Positions 45,942-58,260 of a stretch of 64,000 bases of DNA are shown piece after piece. This DNA is from Fistularia commersonii (lineage: Eukaryota; Chordata; Actinopteri; Syngnathiformes; Fistulariidae). The notes under the pieces were generated by a model. That model was not told where the DNA came from. It saw only the letters and a program-made list of their open reading frames with translations, and searched no databases. How positions within the stretch are numbered: position 1 is the stretch's first letter; each line of letters opens with the position of its first letter. The translations under genes and the position numbers were made by a program. The stretch covers positions 11,299,465 through 11,363,464 of the forward strand of contig JBBMNZ010000003.1 of assembly GCA_037954325.1 (NCBI GenBank). Reading direction: 5' to 3'.

Positions 45942-47060
45942 GCAGGGGAGGGGGTGTTAGACAGGTGCTGGTTCTGTTAGACTCATCATCGCCGTGGTAA
46001 TGTCCTCCTTGTTGTCACGCCAACTCCCCCAACTGACGGTGTTCTCACGAAGGGATGGGTCAAAGGTCGCCAGTTGGATGTGAGGAGGAAGGAATGAAGG
46101 TTGACAAGAAGAGGGGATGGAGATACAGACTGTCCATCCAGGCTGTGGGAACATTCCCATGGATCTTCAGAAAATCTCCAGACTTTTGATTTGAAAGTTA
46201 AACCCTCAGCTTAGCGATCTTGAAGACAGCAACATGTTCTCTAACACTGAGGTCCCGACAGGTCCAAGCGTCAAGTTGTAACGCACGGGCTATTAGAATC
46301 TCTGGCTCCACACACCTCAGAGGGTTTGAAGCTCCTGGAGCTTCAACAAACCACCAGCTCCATTTTCAGGTTTGTCCTTCCACCCACCAGACCTCCATAT
46401 CTGCAGCCCCGTCACTTCCTGCCCATGCGACCCCTGACCCAGGGGTCCCAGCAGCTGAAGGGGGTCAGTGAGGGTGAGGGCCGTCCTGCTGAGCCATGTG
46501 AACCAAGTCCAGGCTGGAACCCGTGGTCTAAGGTCCCTTGGCACAGCTTGAACTCGGAGCTCCTTCTGAGAGACTGCTCCTACTTGCTGATAGCAGACTC
46601 TTGGCATCATTGGCCCTAATAAAGACAGCAGTTGAAGGGGGTAATGTAGCTGCTAGTTGCTTGTTACTATCTACAGAATGGGGCTACAGGATAGTTTAAA
46701 CATGTGGCAGGAGTGGCTGCAAGGTTAACATTAGCATTAGCTTTAGCATTATCTTGGGATCTTCCTTTGGGCGTCAGTCTGAAGCTTTTTCTGGAGAACC
46801 AGAGGAACGAAGGCTTCAGGCTTCCCGCAGAGACAGCAGAAAGACTCTCCAAAATAAAAGCCCTGGGAGCCGGACCTTCCAGGCTAGGAGAGCTGGGAGG
46901 ATGGAGGGTGAGATGAAAGAGTGTGAAGACACACCGAGATGAAACACACACCTGTCGTCACTCCATCACCGCCTGCGACCTTTGACCCTGCTTCCTCCTT
47001 TCCCACACACACACAGGCTCTCAATTCTCATGACAGCCAGTACATCAGTGTGTGTGTGTG
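45162..47060. other. Non-coding stretch
   Basis: Apart from the doubtful open frame at 45600-45860 and a GT tract at 45880-45938, nothing is recognised on either strand. Confidence 0.35.
45600..45860 (+). CDS. Unassigned 86-codon open frame
   Basis: Starts MNSSHKDAGPEK and ends EKCRHLQIHELETR. It is basic, with several Ser/Pro pairs, and I know no family for it. A GTACCC that could act as a donor follows RFHSK at 45780. There is no clear promoter, partner exon or polyadenylation signal. It is more likely chance than a gene, but its composition is less repetitive than most open frames around it. Confidence 0.12.
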   Translation: MNSSHKDAGPEKNSPVSCFRRKRLSEPVTPIPQNRSLVRPKQEAINPRGSYERRRLRFHSKVPFCTIIQSPSEKCRHLQIHELETR

Positions 47061-47063
47061 TGT

Positions 47064-47069
47064 TCGCAC

Positions 47070-47154
<85 letters not shown>
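47064..47154. repeat. (GA)n microsatellite
   Basis: About 45 uninterrupted AG units, the longest purine-only dinucleotide tract in the window. CA tracts follow at 47226-47290. Confidence 0.95.
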
Positions 47155-47156
<2 letters not shown>

Positions 47157-47290
47157 GGAAACAGGGAAGATGAAGATGAGAGCATGAATCCTCTTCCCCT
47201 CTCATGATGAGTATTTCAGACATGGCACACACACACACGAACGCACGCACACACAAACACACACACATACACACACACACACACACACAC

Positions 47291-49013
47291 GCCTGCTAGC
47301 AGCAAGTCCAGACATATCCCTTAACGTGGTTGACTTTCTGTCACTCAGAAAAACCTCCTTCTTCCGCCCAGATGAAACTTCCAACCAGAATTCCAAAGTA
47401 TTTCAAAAAACCCAGAAACTTTATACTTGTACTTTTCAACCTCCGTTTTGCAGTACTCTGCCTTCAGTTTGGATACCAGACAGAAGACAGACCTCCAGAA
47501 CAGCCCAGGATCATTTCCTGCAACATCTTCCTAACATCTTACTGCTGAGGAGAACCTCTTCCTTCTGGTCCAGGAGAACCTGCACTGGACCTCCTGAGCT
47601 GAGAGAGAAGTGAACTGGAGTTCTCCTGGAAGGAATCGGACAAAGAGCGACCGCCTGCAGGAGAAGTGAAAAGCAGCAGGAGGTTTGGAACCATGGCCAG
47701 GAGGAGGTTTGCTTAGAAGAACGTCCAGACTCCAGAGGAACTACATTCCATTATCCATGATTTAAGAACCTAAAAGTGAAAATCAACCTGAAAACATCAG
47801 CTGGTTCTAAAAGACAAGGTGGTCTTTTATAAGAAGAGAAGACGAGACGAGACAGTGTTCATTCATGAACGTCAGTGTTGTTCCTCTCCCAGGAACTCAG
47901 GCAAGAGAAGATGTAGTCTCCACACAGACAGAACCCTGTCCACCACTGGATCAGAACATGACCATCCTCTCCAGTCTCATGGACCTCTGGTCCACCAGCC
48001 CAGTGTCAGAGGACAAGATGATCTCACACAGAAGAAACAAACTCCCCTTTGGTTTCCCAGAAACATGCACACACAAACACACGTTAATCCCAACAAGGAT
48101 TTTCAGTTGCAGAATGAAGACAAGCTTAAGTTCTGCCTCCTTCCTCTCCTCTTGGATCCAAGGAGATGGCCAGGACGTTAGCCTGCTGGAGCTCTGGGCT
48201 GCAGGAAAACAGGCCTCTGAGCCTGAGTGGATCTCCTGAGAGTTCTATCGGTCAGAACTGTGATGGAGCCAGGCAAATGGCTCAGACCGAGTGCATGACT
48301 AGATCTGTCATCCATCAAACCACTCACCCTCCCAATCACCCCTGGGGACAATTGAGATCTTCAATCAGTGACTGAGAACCTGGATAGAACACAAGAGGGA
48401 CAACAAGCAGAGAGAACCCAGGAAGTGGTCAACTTCAATCTCTTGCCCGCTCTGTGTGTTTGTGTGTGTGTGTTAATGCAGAGCCTGAGAAGGAAAGTGA
48501 AGGCACATAAACACACACACGCACACACCTGACCGAGTGAACTGCAATGTTGCTGAAGTGATCTTCACCAGGAAACCAGTGGATGAGGTTTCAGCAGGTG
48601 AACCAGGGACCCTGGGTCACGTGACAGGAAGGTACTAGCAGGCACAGGAAGTTGTACCCCCTGCAATGGATCTCCTGCCAGACACTTGGGCGTTTTCTCT
48701 GAGGGGTGGACCTTGGAGCTTAGCCTGAATGGGTCAGCCATCAAAAGCTGTTGCCCTTTCTCACACACCTGCAGACACTTCAGTCTCCAATGTACCAATG
48801 ACTGGTTTGGACTGAACCCGGAGAACCCCACACCAATACCTTCTACCAGACCAGGGAACCAACCACGCAAGCAGCTGTTTGACCTTTGACCCCAAACCCC
48901 TGCCATCCTCCAGCTGAGACCTACTGTCCGCAGTGGCTGCGGTAAGCCCAGAACCTTCCAGGCATCCATCAGGAGCAGACATGAGGTCAGGGATGCTTTG
49001 AGATTTATTTATG
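47291..49013. other. Non-coding stretch before the deltaC 3' end
   Basis: A further copy of the dispersed CATCAAACCACTCACCCTCC...GAGAACCTGG repeat lies at about 48305-48385. No exon chain found. Confidence 0.4.
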
Positions 49014-49019
49014 TAAAAA
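49014..49019 (-). terminator. dlc: Candidate deltaC polyadenylation signal
   Basis: AATAAA on the minus strand within TACATAAATAAATCTC, about 1.05 kb after the stop codon. The sequence between is A/T-rich with ATTTA words, as in unstable transcripts of cycling genes. A second AATAAA lies nearer, at 49661-49666, so two 3' UTR lengths are possible. Confidence 0.5.
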
Positions 49020-50065
49020 TATAGGTGTTCTGACAGGCACTAGGCTCAGGGATGTAGACGTATATACAATTCTCTGGGTATAAATACAGGCGTCTGTACA
49101 AATTAAATAGGAGCAGATATTTACAGATTGCATCACTTCCTTAAATTAACAGCTTTTTGGTTTCAGACGGTAGAAAAATAGAAAAGGCATACAGAGGTTT
49201 CTAGAGATGTCCATCACAGCTCTTTGGAGTCCTTCACTAGAGAAGCTTGGGTGTGGACAGCTGGGGAGAAGGTTTCCCGCCGGAGAGCAGAGCCCCTGGA
49301 CACTGAGCTGAGGACGCAGGTAGTGCAGCAGGAAACCCGGCCATTATTTGCAAAAAAGCACGGAACAACAAACAATTGCCAGTCAGAAGACAAAGTTCAC
49401 AGGATTTCTTTTGGAATGTGATTGGACGATGTGACAGAGTGGAAACCTTCTGCAGCTTGTCCCCCCTTTGTCACGTTTCTCTACAGAGAAGAGGCACTTC
49501 AGGGTGTCCAGGATCAGACCATGATTGCATGGCGGGGCCGCGACTGTCCCCCACCGACGCTGAAGTGAAAGTGACGGTTAGATAAAAATGCGCCCAGAGG
49601 CCGTATGGATCCAGACAAGTCCAGGCAGGAGCTCAAACTCCACAAAGGACACGGCGGCCTTTTATTGTGAAAGCGTATAGGAAACGAGGGGTGGAGGTTA
49701 AGGGGCCAGTCGTCACCGGCCAGCCAACAGTTCCAGCTCCAACACCGTCTCATTTGCTCCAGGTCCACAAGAAGGAGATTAAATTCAGGCAACAGACAAA
49801 AAATTATATTAAGATTTAAAGTATAGAGTTGAATAGTGCAAATGATGCAGGACATTCAGCTTCCTCGCTCTTCTTCCTCTGCTGCTCACTTTCATCTTCG
49901 AATCCCAGCCCCATGGGTCTGGGTGCCATTCCCCTGTTCTCCTTGTTGAGCAGCAGTAATAAATATTAAATATAAGTAAATCCTCTGGGTTAAACTGTCC
50001 GGGACAGGAAGTCTCACAGGCTTTTGGAGTAAAAATTCCATCTGCCAACATCTGAAAGCGGGAGG

Positions 50066-53000
50066 CTATACCTGTAGAACCACACGGAGAGACAGCGGTG
50101 AGTCATCAGCATGCAAGTAGAATGTCACAGCTCAAATTTTTAAATACAGCTATTATTGGTTCAAATCAGAATCCCGGGGAACATTGTTCTAAAGAGGCCG
50201 GGTCTACGGAGGGAGAAGTCAACGTGGAAGCCAATTCTGACCTCGGTGGCAAACACACACTGCTCAATCTGCTCTGGGATGATGTACACCGGATACAAGC
50301 TGTCCTTGGCAAAACTGAGAGGAGGCTCTATTTTGGACGAATCACAGTTCTTTCTGTTGCAGAAAGACAGACAGACAGGGAAGGAAGGAGGTTAGGAGAT
50401 TTAGCAGAGTTCAGCAGTGTTGGACTAGAAATGTCAGACAGCAGAAGGCCATCACTGAGAAGGCTGAAAGTGAAAACAGAAGTGTGTCAGCTCCTTACAC
50501 ATCAAACTTCTTGTCCCGCTGCTGCTCCTCCTTGACCAGGTTGCAGTCTGCCATTTTGTTTTTAAACATAGCAGTGTTGTCGCTGCCCTTCTGGTCCAGT
50601 GCTGCGTCCTTATTGGATACTTTCAGCCGCCCTCCCGGAAGGAGGAAAATTTCTTTTTCCCGCAGGCTGCCAAAGGGTGCCCCTGGTAAGCCCCCGTTGT
50701 TCGGTCCGCACCCGCCGATGACGCCGTTGCGGTTGTTGACTGCCTCCAAGTCGTTCTTCACTGACGTGGAAATGGCTGTCAGCTCTCTGCTACGGCGAAG
50801 CTGCCGCAGGATGAAAGTGGTGGCGCACACCAACAGTGTCAGCGTCACCAGCCCGAAGGTGAAGGCCGTGGCCAGAGCGGCAGGGAGGCCGTGGTTCTCA
50901 GAGATGACCACCGGTGGCAAGGTGGACTTGACTGCGTACTCGCACCGTGTGCCCATGAAGCCCACAGGACAGCGGCAGACAGGGCCTGTAAAGTGGGTGT
51001 AGCATGTGCCGCCATTGTCGCAGGGGAAGAGGTCACACGGGCCAGAGCGCACTGAGCAGTCCTTCCCAGTGAAGCCCAGCGTGCACGTGCAGGAGAAGTC
51101 ATTGATGCTGTCCACGCAGGTGCCAGCGTTGCGGCAGGGGTTGCTGCCGCAGTCGTCGACGTTGATCTCGCAGCGAGCACCGATGAAGCCAAGCTGGCAG
51201 CGACACGCCATGCGATGGCCAAGGTCCACGCACTGACCACCTGCGGTGGACACAGCGGGACATTAGTGCCAATGTGAAAACAAAACCTGTGAGAAAAAGA
51301 TCAGCTGTCCAACACAGAACCAGTGAGTCCCTCCTTCTCCGGTCAGAGGGACTGATCCCCAGAGAACAATTTCATGACCTGAGTTAGATGTTCTGTTTGT
51401 GGCTACGGACCTCAGGGGTGTCAGAACAGAGGCTGTACCAGGTACGGGTACAAAGAAGAGTAAAGTCCTGTAGCAACTTGTTGCTCAAGCAGCAGAGCCA
51501 CTAGAGTCTCTCTGGAACCTCTCCATATTTGGCCATCCTCTGCTAAGATGTGTTGCAACACAGGGGAAGGGAGGGTCTCTAGGCCATTGGATTAATTGAA
51601 TGAGTGCAGATGGGAGATTACAGGGCTCCTAATGAGGAGCTAAAGGAGAACCTTCAAGGTTCCTGGAGACGCTCCATGATAATACAGGGCTTTGGAGGAC
51701 CCAGAGATGCTGTCTCCACCCGACTGCTCCCCATCTGCCGAGGCGCCTGCTGCCCCACCAGGACAATGCCAGTCCCAGCAAGCTGACTGCCTACCCAAGC
51801 CTTCACCTGGCAGCAGAGCTTGGTCTCCAAGAACTGTCCAGCACCCAATCAAAGAGTGTTAAACCAGGGATGTAAAACTCAAATACACAGTGGGCCAAAA
51901 TTCAAAACTGGGACGAAGTCGCAGGCCAACATTGATATTCATTGAAAAAAAATCCTCCAGATATAACAATGAACCTTTTCATATGGACCCTAACAAGTTT
52001 TGCTTAAAAATTAAATATGGAATAAGTGTAGCTTGATACTATACAATATATAACTTAATATTGCACACATGCAAAATCCTATTTTCTGCCTAAGTACCAG
52101 GGTGCCAGTATTAGTATAAGGTCGCTATGACTTCTGTCAACAGAGGAGAGGACGTTTATGGGTCCTGTTGTGATTTTCGTGCCAAAACACTAGCAGAAAA
52201 TTCTGGGATTCGTAGAATTAGCGGTACATGCACTGTAGACTATACCGGCGGGCCAGCTCTAATAGTCATTTGGTATGGCTTTGCGGGCCAAATATAATTA
52301 CAGTGCGGGCCAAATTTGGCTTGTGGGCCAGAGTTTGACACCTATGTGTTAAACCCTCAGTGTGTCTGCTATAGAATGGCACACGCCGGTCCGGGCTCTA
52401 CGTCTAGGCAGGGAACCGAAAGAAAAAATTACGAAATGTAATCTGGCAGCCCAGAGGTGCAGCTGCAATCTGTCTGCCAGAGATGGCCTAGAACGTTAAG
52501 AGTTCACCTGGAACGTGGCCCACTGATCTGCGGTCAGAATGTTTACCCGTCACAGAGCTTGGAGAGGGAGCAAAGCTGAGAACCTTTCTGAAAGAGAACA
52601 CTATTTGAAGACTTTCAGGGCCTGTGAGTGTTCCTCAGAGAACACGGTTTATAGCAAGAACCCATTAACAAAGGCCATGATCTTAGAACTCTGAATGAAC
52701 AAATTTCAATACTCTTTTAAGTGGCCCAGTTTAATTTGAAATTCAAATTTTTAAAAATTTGTCTGAAAGGATTCCTCCTGTAGCTTCAATCCTACAAGTT
52801 CCATCTCAGACAGGTTCTTGCCTCGACCCGGAGGTCTATAACCATACATTTACTGCAGGTTCAGAAGAAAGGTCCTGCAGCTTTTTTCCATCTAAACCCA
52901 ATAGATGCATCCAGACGACCATGGGTGGATGGGGCAGTTGGAGAAGCCCATAAATCAGCAGCCCAGGGCCAAACGGTAAGCTGAGGACCTGCATTTTTGC

Positions 53001-54395
53001 AGTCTGATGTCACACTTTCACTCTGACTGGCAGTGGAGCAGGGGAGCAGGTGAACCTGCTGGGGACAGATTAATGATTAGACCATCCAAGAAAGAAGCTC
53101 CTCCTCAGAGTAGGCAGGCCTTCTGGTTTGCTCTCTGACCGGCATTGTACTACCGGGAGAAGAATGAAGACGGCGAGCAGGCGGAAATCACCGGGACCTT
53201 TCCTGAAGAGGCCGGGGCCAGGACTAAAACCGGCCTCCTGTTAGAAGGTTCTAGCTGCTTCCAATCATCTGACCTTCAGCTGGGGAACCTCATTGAAAGC
53301 TAAGAGGTGCCCACTCGGGCAAAGGGTTCTCATACCGTTAGCGCAGGGGTTGGAGCTGCATCTGCTCTTGGTCTTCTCGCAGTTGGAGCCGGTGAAACCG
53401 GGGGGGCAGCGGCAGCTGTAGCCCCCGCCCTCGTCATCCGTGCACGTTCCCCCATTGAAGCAGGGTCCGTCTGCGCAAGTCATAGCACTGATCTCGCAGG
53501 TCTTGCCCCTGAACCCCTGAGGGCACACACATGTGTACTCGTTCACCAGGTCCTGTTGGGGAGGGGGGGGGTTAGAAGGTTCTCCGAAGTTTCCAGAGGT
53601 GAATCCAAAATGTCTGCGGGTGGGAGCGTGGACTGACCTTGCAGCTGCCCCCGTTCTTACAGGGGTTGCTGTTGCACTCGTTGGTCTCCAGTTCGCAGTT
53701 GTTGCCAGAGAAGCCGGGCCTGCAGGTGCAGGTGTAGCTGCCCTGGCCTGTGTTGGTGCAAGTGGCCTCATTCTGGCAGGGCTTGTGGTTGGTGCAGTAG
53801 TTGAGATCTGCATCGGTCAGACAAGAGGAAGGTAGTAAGGACCTTCTTGGGAGGAGAGAGGAGGTCCAGGATCTTCAACCGGTCGGACACTTCTTTTCGG
53901 GGACAGCTTACGGCTCCTTAGAATGTCCTGCTAGTGGACCCTGCAGAGCCATGGAGGGACAGATCGTGTTCCTTGATCTGAACCCTCAAGAACCTTCTAA
54001 GGAGCCTTCGAGGTCGAGTGGAGTGTTAAATCACACGCAGCGGCGGGAGACCAGAAAACAGGGACAGGGGAGCAGAAGGGGTGGAGCTTAGAGGAACTCC
54101 TGCACACCGAGGTCCAACCCACCTTGGTCACAGTAGAGCCCCCCCCAGCCCTCCTTGCAGTCACACTGCCAGGGCTGCTGGCAGGTCCCGTGCAGGCAGC
54201 CAGGGTGGCGGGCGCACTGGTCGCAGCGCTCGCCCTGCCAGCCCTGCCGGCACACGCACTCGCCCGGGGACTCGCAGAAGCCGTGGGCCGAACTGCAGCC
54301 CGGAGTGCAGATGGCTGGTGGGAGGAAGGGGGGGAGGGGGGAGAGACACTGTGAGAGCGTGAACCACTAAGCCACACCTACCTCCCTTCTCCGGG

Positions 54396-54472
<77 letters not shown>

Positions 54473-54611
54473 ACCGGGTGCTTGTTAGCGGCAGCTGGCT
54501 CGCACAACAAAAGCAACACATGCCGTTTCTTTTCACGCAAGGCAGCGCACATTAGGCCGCAGCGCGTGTCCCCATCGGGAGGGTAAAACAAAAGGAACAG
54601 ACTCCGGAGCC

Positions 54612-54698
<87 letters not shown>

Positions 54699-56070
54699 GA
54701 CAGAAGCTGATGACGGCGTTTACAACTGCTTGACTTAACAATCTGAAGGCCACTGGACAAAAACATGAAGTGCTAAGGGTCCCACCCCCCAACACGCACA
54801 CATAAACACACACACACACACCCATGCACTCATGAGAAACGGTAGCGTAAGATGGAGGCGTGCCTGTGTGAGAGGTGGACTTACGGTCAGCACAGTATTC
54901 GCCATCCCATCCCTCCAGGCAGCGGCGGTTGCCATGACGATCGCAGGTGTAGTGGCCGAAGGTATCATTGCGCGGGCGACAGTAGGCAGCACAAGTGTCG
55001 CCATGGTAGTGCTCGTTACAGACCACGTGGTACGAGTAGCGCAGCTCGCTCTGGTTCCCGAAGTGGACGTCCTGAGACCAGCCCTCAGCCACAGACAGTC
55101 GTCGGCGGGTCGCTAGACGGCTGATCAGGTTGTTCTGGTTCTCTGCAAGAAGAGGAAGAGATCATTGAGAATGACATTAAATCCTGAGTATTGCTCATTG
55201 CAGTTCAATGGCCTTTGGAGTTCCTCAGAGCTCCACCGCAGACCTTCTCTTCTGCACTCCCTCCTCCCATGGGGAGGCGGGAACCGTCGCCCCCTGGCTG
55301 CAGCGGCTCACCTGTGGACTCCAGACCTGATGACTCTGCGTTCCAGGCCTCTATGATCAGGGAGAAGGTGCCCTAGGGGGAGGGGGGGGGGGGTCAGTCA
55401 GCCGTTCCGAGTCAGAAGTGGGGCATTCCGGGACCTTCGCGCGTCGCTCACCTGCCACTTGAAGTGGAATGGGACCCGGATGGGGGGGCTCCGGGACACC
55501 GAGCCGGAATCGGTGCCGAAGATCTCGGAGAGCGCGGTCCCGTACGTGCAAGGCGGCTCCGGGTCGATGACATCTTGCGAGTGTTTGAGGCACAAACGGA
55601 AGAAGATCTGGCAGCCGCTCTGGCGGCGGCATACACCGCGCTGGCTGTTGAAAGAGTTCACCTTCAGCTCGAACACGCCGGAGCACAGCGCCTGGGGGCG
55701 GGGGGGGGGAGTTAGCACAGCGGACGGAGAGCGCGCGTGCGCTGACGTGCACGAACACACACGCCGCGAGAAACGACCTCAACCTTTTCTGCGGGAAAAC
55801 CTCGCGAGAAAATAGGCTCTCCGCTCGCGGTACGCGCGCGTCCTCTGTACCAGGAGGCGCATAAATACGCAAGACCCGGGCGCGTCCACGACAGGGGGCC
55901 TGACGAGGAGCAGGAGAACCAGGAGGAACAGGGGAACCAAGAAGAACCGAGGCTGAGCAGGAGAACCGAAAAAAAACTCAGGAGGACCCAAGAGGACTCA
56001 GCGGACCGGGACTCACCGTGCGCGCGGCCGCCAGCAGTAGCAGAAGGCGCGGCAGCAGGAGGCGCACCAT
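50066..56070 (-). CDS. dlc: Delta-type Notch ligand, most like deltaC, complete, 10 exons
   Basis: Delta ligands sit in the plasma membrane and activate Notch on neighbouring cells; fish deltaC acts in the somite clock. Exons on the minus strand: 56070-56017, 55691-55452, 55372-55312, 55142-54885, 54314-54123, 53807-53638, 53552-53336, 51240-50499, 50353-50242, 50071-50066; all phases fit, 683 residues. Order: signal peptide (1-18), MNNL domain with IFFRLCLKHSQ (19-118), DSL domain with RPRNDTFGHYTC (about 160-204), eight EGF repeats (205 to about 500), membrane helix (about 515-540) followed by RQLRRSRE, and a cytoplasmic tail with VSNKDAAL and YPVYIIPEQIEQ. The tail ends ATEV, a PDZ ligand, whose final Val is alone in the last exon. 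YIIPE and the TNHKPC..ATCTNTGQGSY EGF favour deltaC over deltaA, deltaD or dll4. Introns hold large CA repeats and a short hAT element. Confidence 0.95.
51864..52345. mobile_element. Short non-autonomous hAT element in deltaC intron 7
   Basis: Ends are inverted (CCAGGGATGTAAAACTC and GAGTTTGACACCTAT), and the same eight bases GTGTTAAA flank it (51856-51863 and 52346-52353). The inside is A/T-rich with GGGCCA words near the right end and no open frame, so it is a MITE-like hAT derivative of the Charlie type. Confidence 0.88.
52354..53335. other. Rest of deltaC intron 7
   Basis: About 1 kb with no exon, RNA or repeat that I can name. Confidence 0.4.
54399..54697. repeat. Two long (CA)n tracts in deltaC intron 4
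   Basis: 54399-54470 and 54617-54695, on the gene strand (GT)n. They lie between the DSL-domain exon and the first EGF exon and are the longest repeats in the gene. Confidence 0.95.
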
Positions 56071-56221
56071 GGCGGGGCAAGGTCTGGTCACCGAGAAGAC
56101 CCCCGTCTGACGTCAGAGGACGCGGGTTCGAGCGCCGGCGGCGGGCTAAGTGGAGGAGGAGGATAGCACAGCTCTACTGCACAGCTCAACTCAAGACTGC
56201 AAATGCCGAGGTTCCACCTCC

Positions 56222-56230
56222 AATTTATAG
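56222..56230 (-). promoter_or_regulatory. dlc: Likely deltaC TATA box
   Basis: CTATAAATT on the minus strand, 150 bases before the start codon. A TATA box here would place the transcript start near 56195 and leave a leader of about 125 bases. The nearby G+C-rich sequence and CpG density fit a promoter. Confidence 0.55.
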
Positions 56231-56393
56231 GAGGGAAGGGAAGAGGAGGGGAGGGGATGGGTTGGTATGGGATGGGGAGGGAGGAGGTCCTGAGCTGCAG
56301 GGGCCCAATCCACCTGAGGGGGGGGCTGGCGCGCCCGGACAAATGTTTTCCGTGGCACGCGCCGACGCAGAATCGGTGTGTTCTGGACCGGCG

Positions 56394-56407
56394 CGGGAAA
56401 TTTCCCG
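56394..56407. promoter_or_regulatory. Perfect palindrome upstream of deltaC
   Basis: CGGGAAATTTCCCG is a perfect 14-base palindrome about 170 bases before the TATA box. It resembles a kappa-B-type site and also holds GGGAAA on both strands, close to but not the RBPJ core TGGGAA. CACGCG, an N-box-like word that Hes/Her repressors can bind, lies near 56356. Function is inferred only. Confidence 0.3.
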
Positions 56408-58260
56408 TCCCATCTGAGGACCCCCGTACATACATATATATAAACACACACATACTCACACATACACATAAACACACACACACACGCATATATACGGTAG
56501 TATACACACACAGGCGGATGTTTGCTTTCTGTTCGCTTTCCGAGAAACACTTGTGTGGATGAGGTCAGACGCGTAAAGAAACTACCGGGGGGGTTCACCA
56601 ACGGGGGTAATTACCGCGGGGCAGGCAATTGAGCAAACTGCCGGCGCAACAGAAGTGGACAATATCGCCTTTTACAGCCCCCCATATCCAGCCCTGGGAA
56701 AGACAGGCGCACGCATACGCACGCCCTCGTGCCGAAAACTAAGGCGATTTCAAATTAAAGGCATATTTTGGGCGTTGTGACGTTTAAAGCAATCAGAGGA
56801 GCGCTTTGACGGCCTCACGTGGATCAACGCGCACGCGCTCACATTTTCGGGTCTAACGTTTCAGCGTCCGCGAAGGGATCGAACCCTACGCTCGATCATG
56901 CTTATGATGTAAATACAAATATTGACTGTCAAAGCAGACCGGCGGGCTAAAGCCCCGACCGGAACCGGAAGTACGCGGTAGGCGTGTGGCGTGGAGCCGC
57001 GTTAAAAAGGAGCGCGTGATATAGGCGTGTGCGTATGTGTCCCTCCTCCATTGTGTATGTGTGTGTCTGTATATCTATCGATCGATAAATAAGCATCAGT
57101 CTCTGGTATTGATTTCCTGGTTCTGCGAATGTGAGCTGGGTGTCTGTCGCGAACACGCCCCTCACGGCGACGCACTGTGCATGCGTGTGTGGCCTCAACT
57201 CACCTCTGTGTGCACAACTCTCCTCTTATTGTTATTATTAATGAGGGCAGCGCGTGCCTCCCCCCCTTACGACCTGTTATAGGGCACCCTTCATCGGGCC
57301 CGCCACTCAAGCACGCACGCACGTCTGCCATTGTGTTGGTGTTTGTGTGCGTCGCGCCTGTCAGACGATCGCATGATATCAATATGATGTAAACAGAGGG
57401 GGGGCCATGACGTCTCACAACAACAGCAGAGAATGACAGACAGGGTGGGAACGGAGCCCGAAAATCGCAAGAACTCGCTTTGAAAATTCGCAGAGGTGAT
57501 CGATAAGGTGATCGCTTATGGCTTTGCGATGAGTCCCCCCTTAAAGGTCACAAGAAAATCAATAAGTGATCCACATGTTGAAGGCTGATCCCAACCGTGC
57601 GTGGTGCAAGCGGAAGCATAGTTATAGAACCCGGTCAAAGTAAAGCGTTCTCTGATCCACGCCAATCATCCGGTGGCGTGCGCGTGCGCGCGGACACCGG
57701 TTCGACACAAACGCTCACCTTCGTCCTTCCGCTGAGATTTTCACAATAAACCGCATCTTTCGGTGAGCGAGGCTGTGAGCGTATAACTGGTCACCTGCGC
57801 AAGGGTCTGCGCGTGCTCGGTCTCGTGCCATCTGCTCATCGATCTGCGCCAAACGCGCAGGTGTGTGTGTTTGTTCTCCCAGTGTCCAGACGCGGTGGAG
57901 CAGTGCGCCCCCCCCCCAAGGATTACTCCAGTACTCCGTCACGCTGCCCCCCCCCCCCCGTTTGTTCCGACACTTGACCAAACGGCGGCACGAGCTTTTG
58001 TCAAGGTGCGAGAGCCGCGTGCCGGGGGGCTGGTGACGCGACGCTTGGGAACCCGCAGCGAGTGTGAGATCGGCGAGGCGTCGGGAGTGACACCTGCGCA
58101 CACGCGCGGACGGACACAGGAGGCCCGAAACAAACGGCTGCGAATCAAAGGGGCCGGGGAGGGAGATGAAAGGCTCGCGTGCCTCTGCAGAGCCAGTAAC
58201 TCAGACCCCAGGCCCCGCCCCCTCCTGTCTGTACTTAACGGAGGAGGACGAACAGAAGAA
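56408..58260. other. CpG-rich region upstream of deltaC
   Basis: CG dinucleotides are frequent from about 55.4 kb to 58.25 kb, unlike the rest of the window, which suggests an unmethylated promoter/enhancer region of deltaC. C homopolymers lie at 57909-57918 and 57948-57959. No exon chain recognised. Confidence 0.45.

Noticed and set aside
45957..46160. Minus-strand 67-codon frame
   Set aside because: It looked mildly protein-like, but has no splice borders, no known family and no neighbour to join; left out as chance.
50098..50395. Plus-strand frames over the deltaC last exons
   Set aside because: They are antisense shadows of exon 9 and the neighbouring intron.
53307..55715. Plus-strand Ala/Gly-rich frames over the deltaC EGF and MNNL exons
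   Set aside because: Antisense of G+C-rich real exons on the minus strand.
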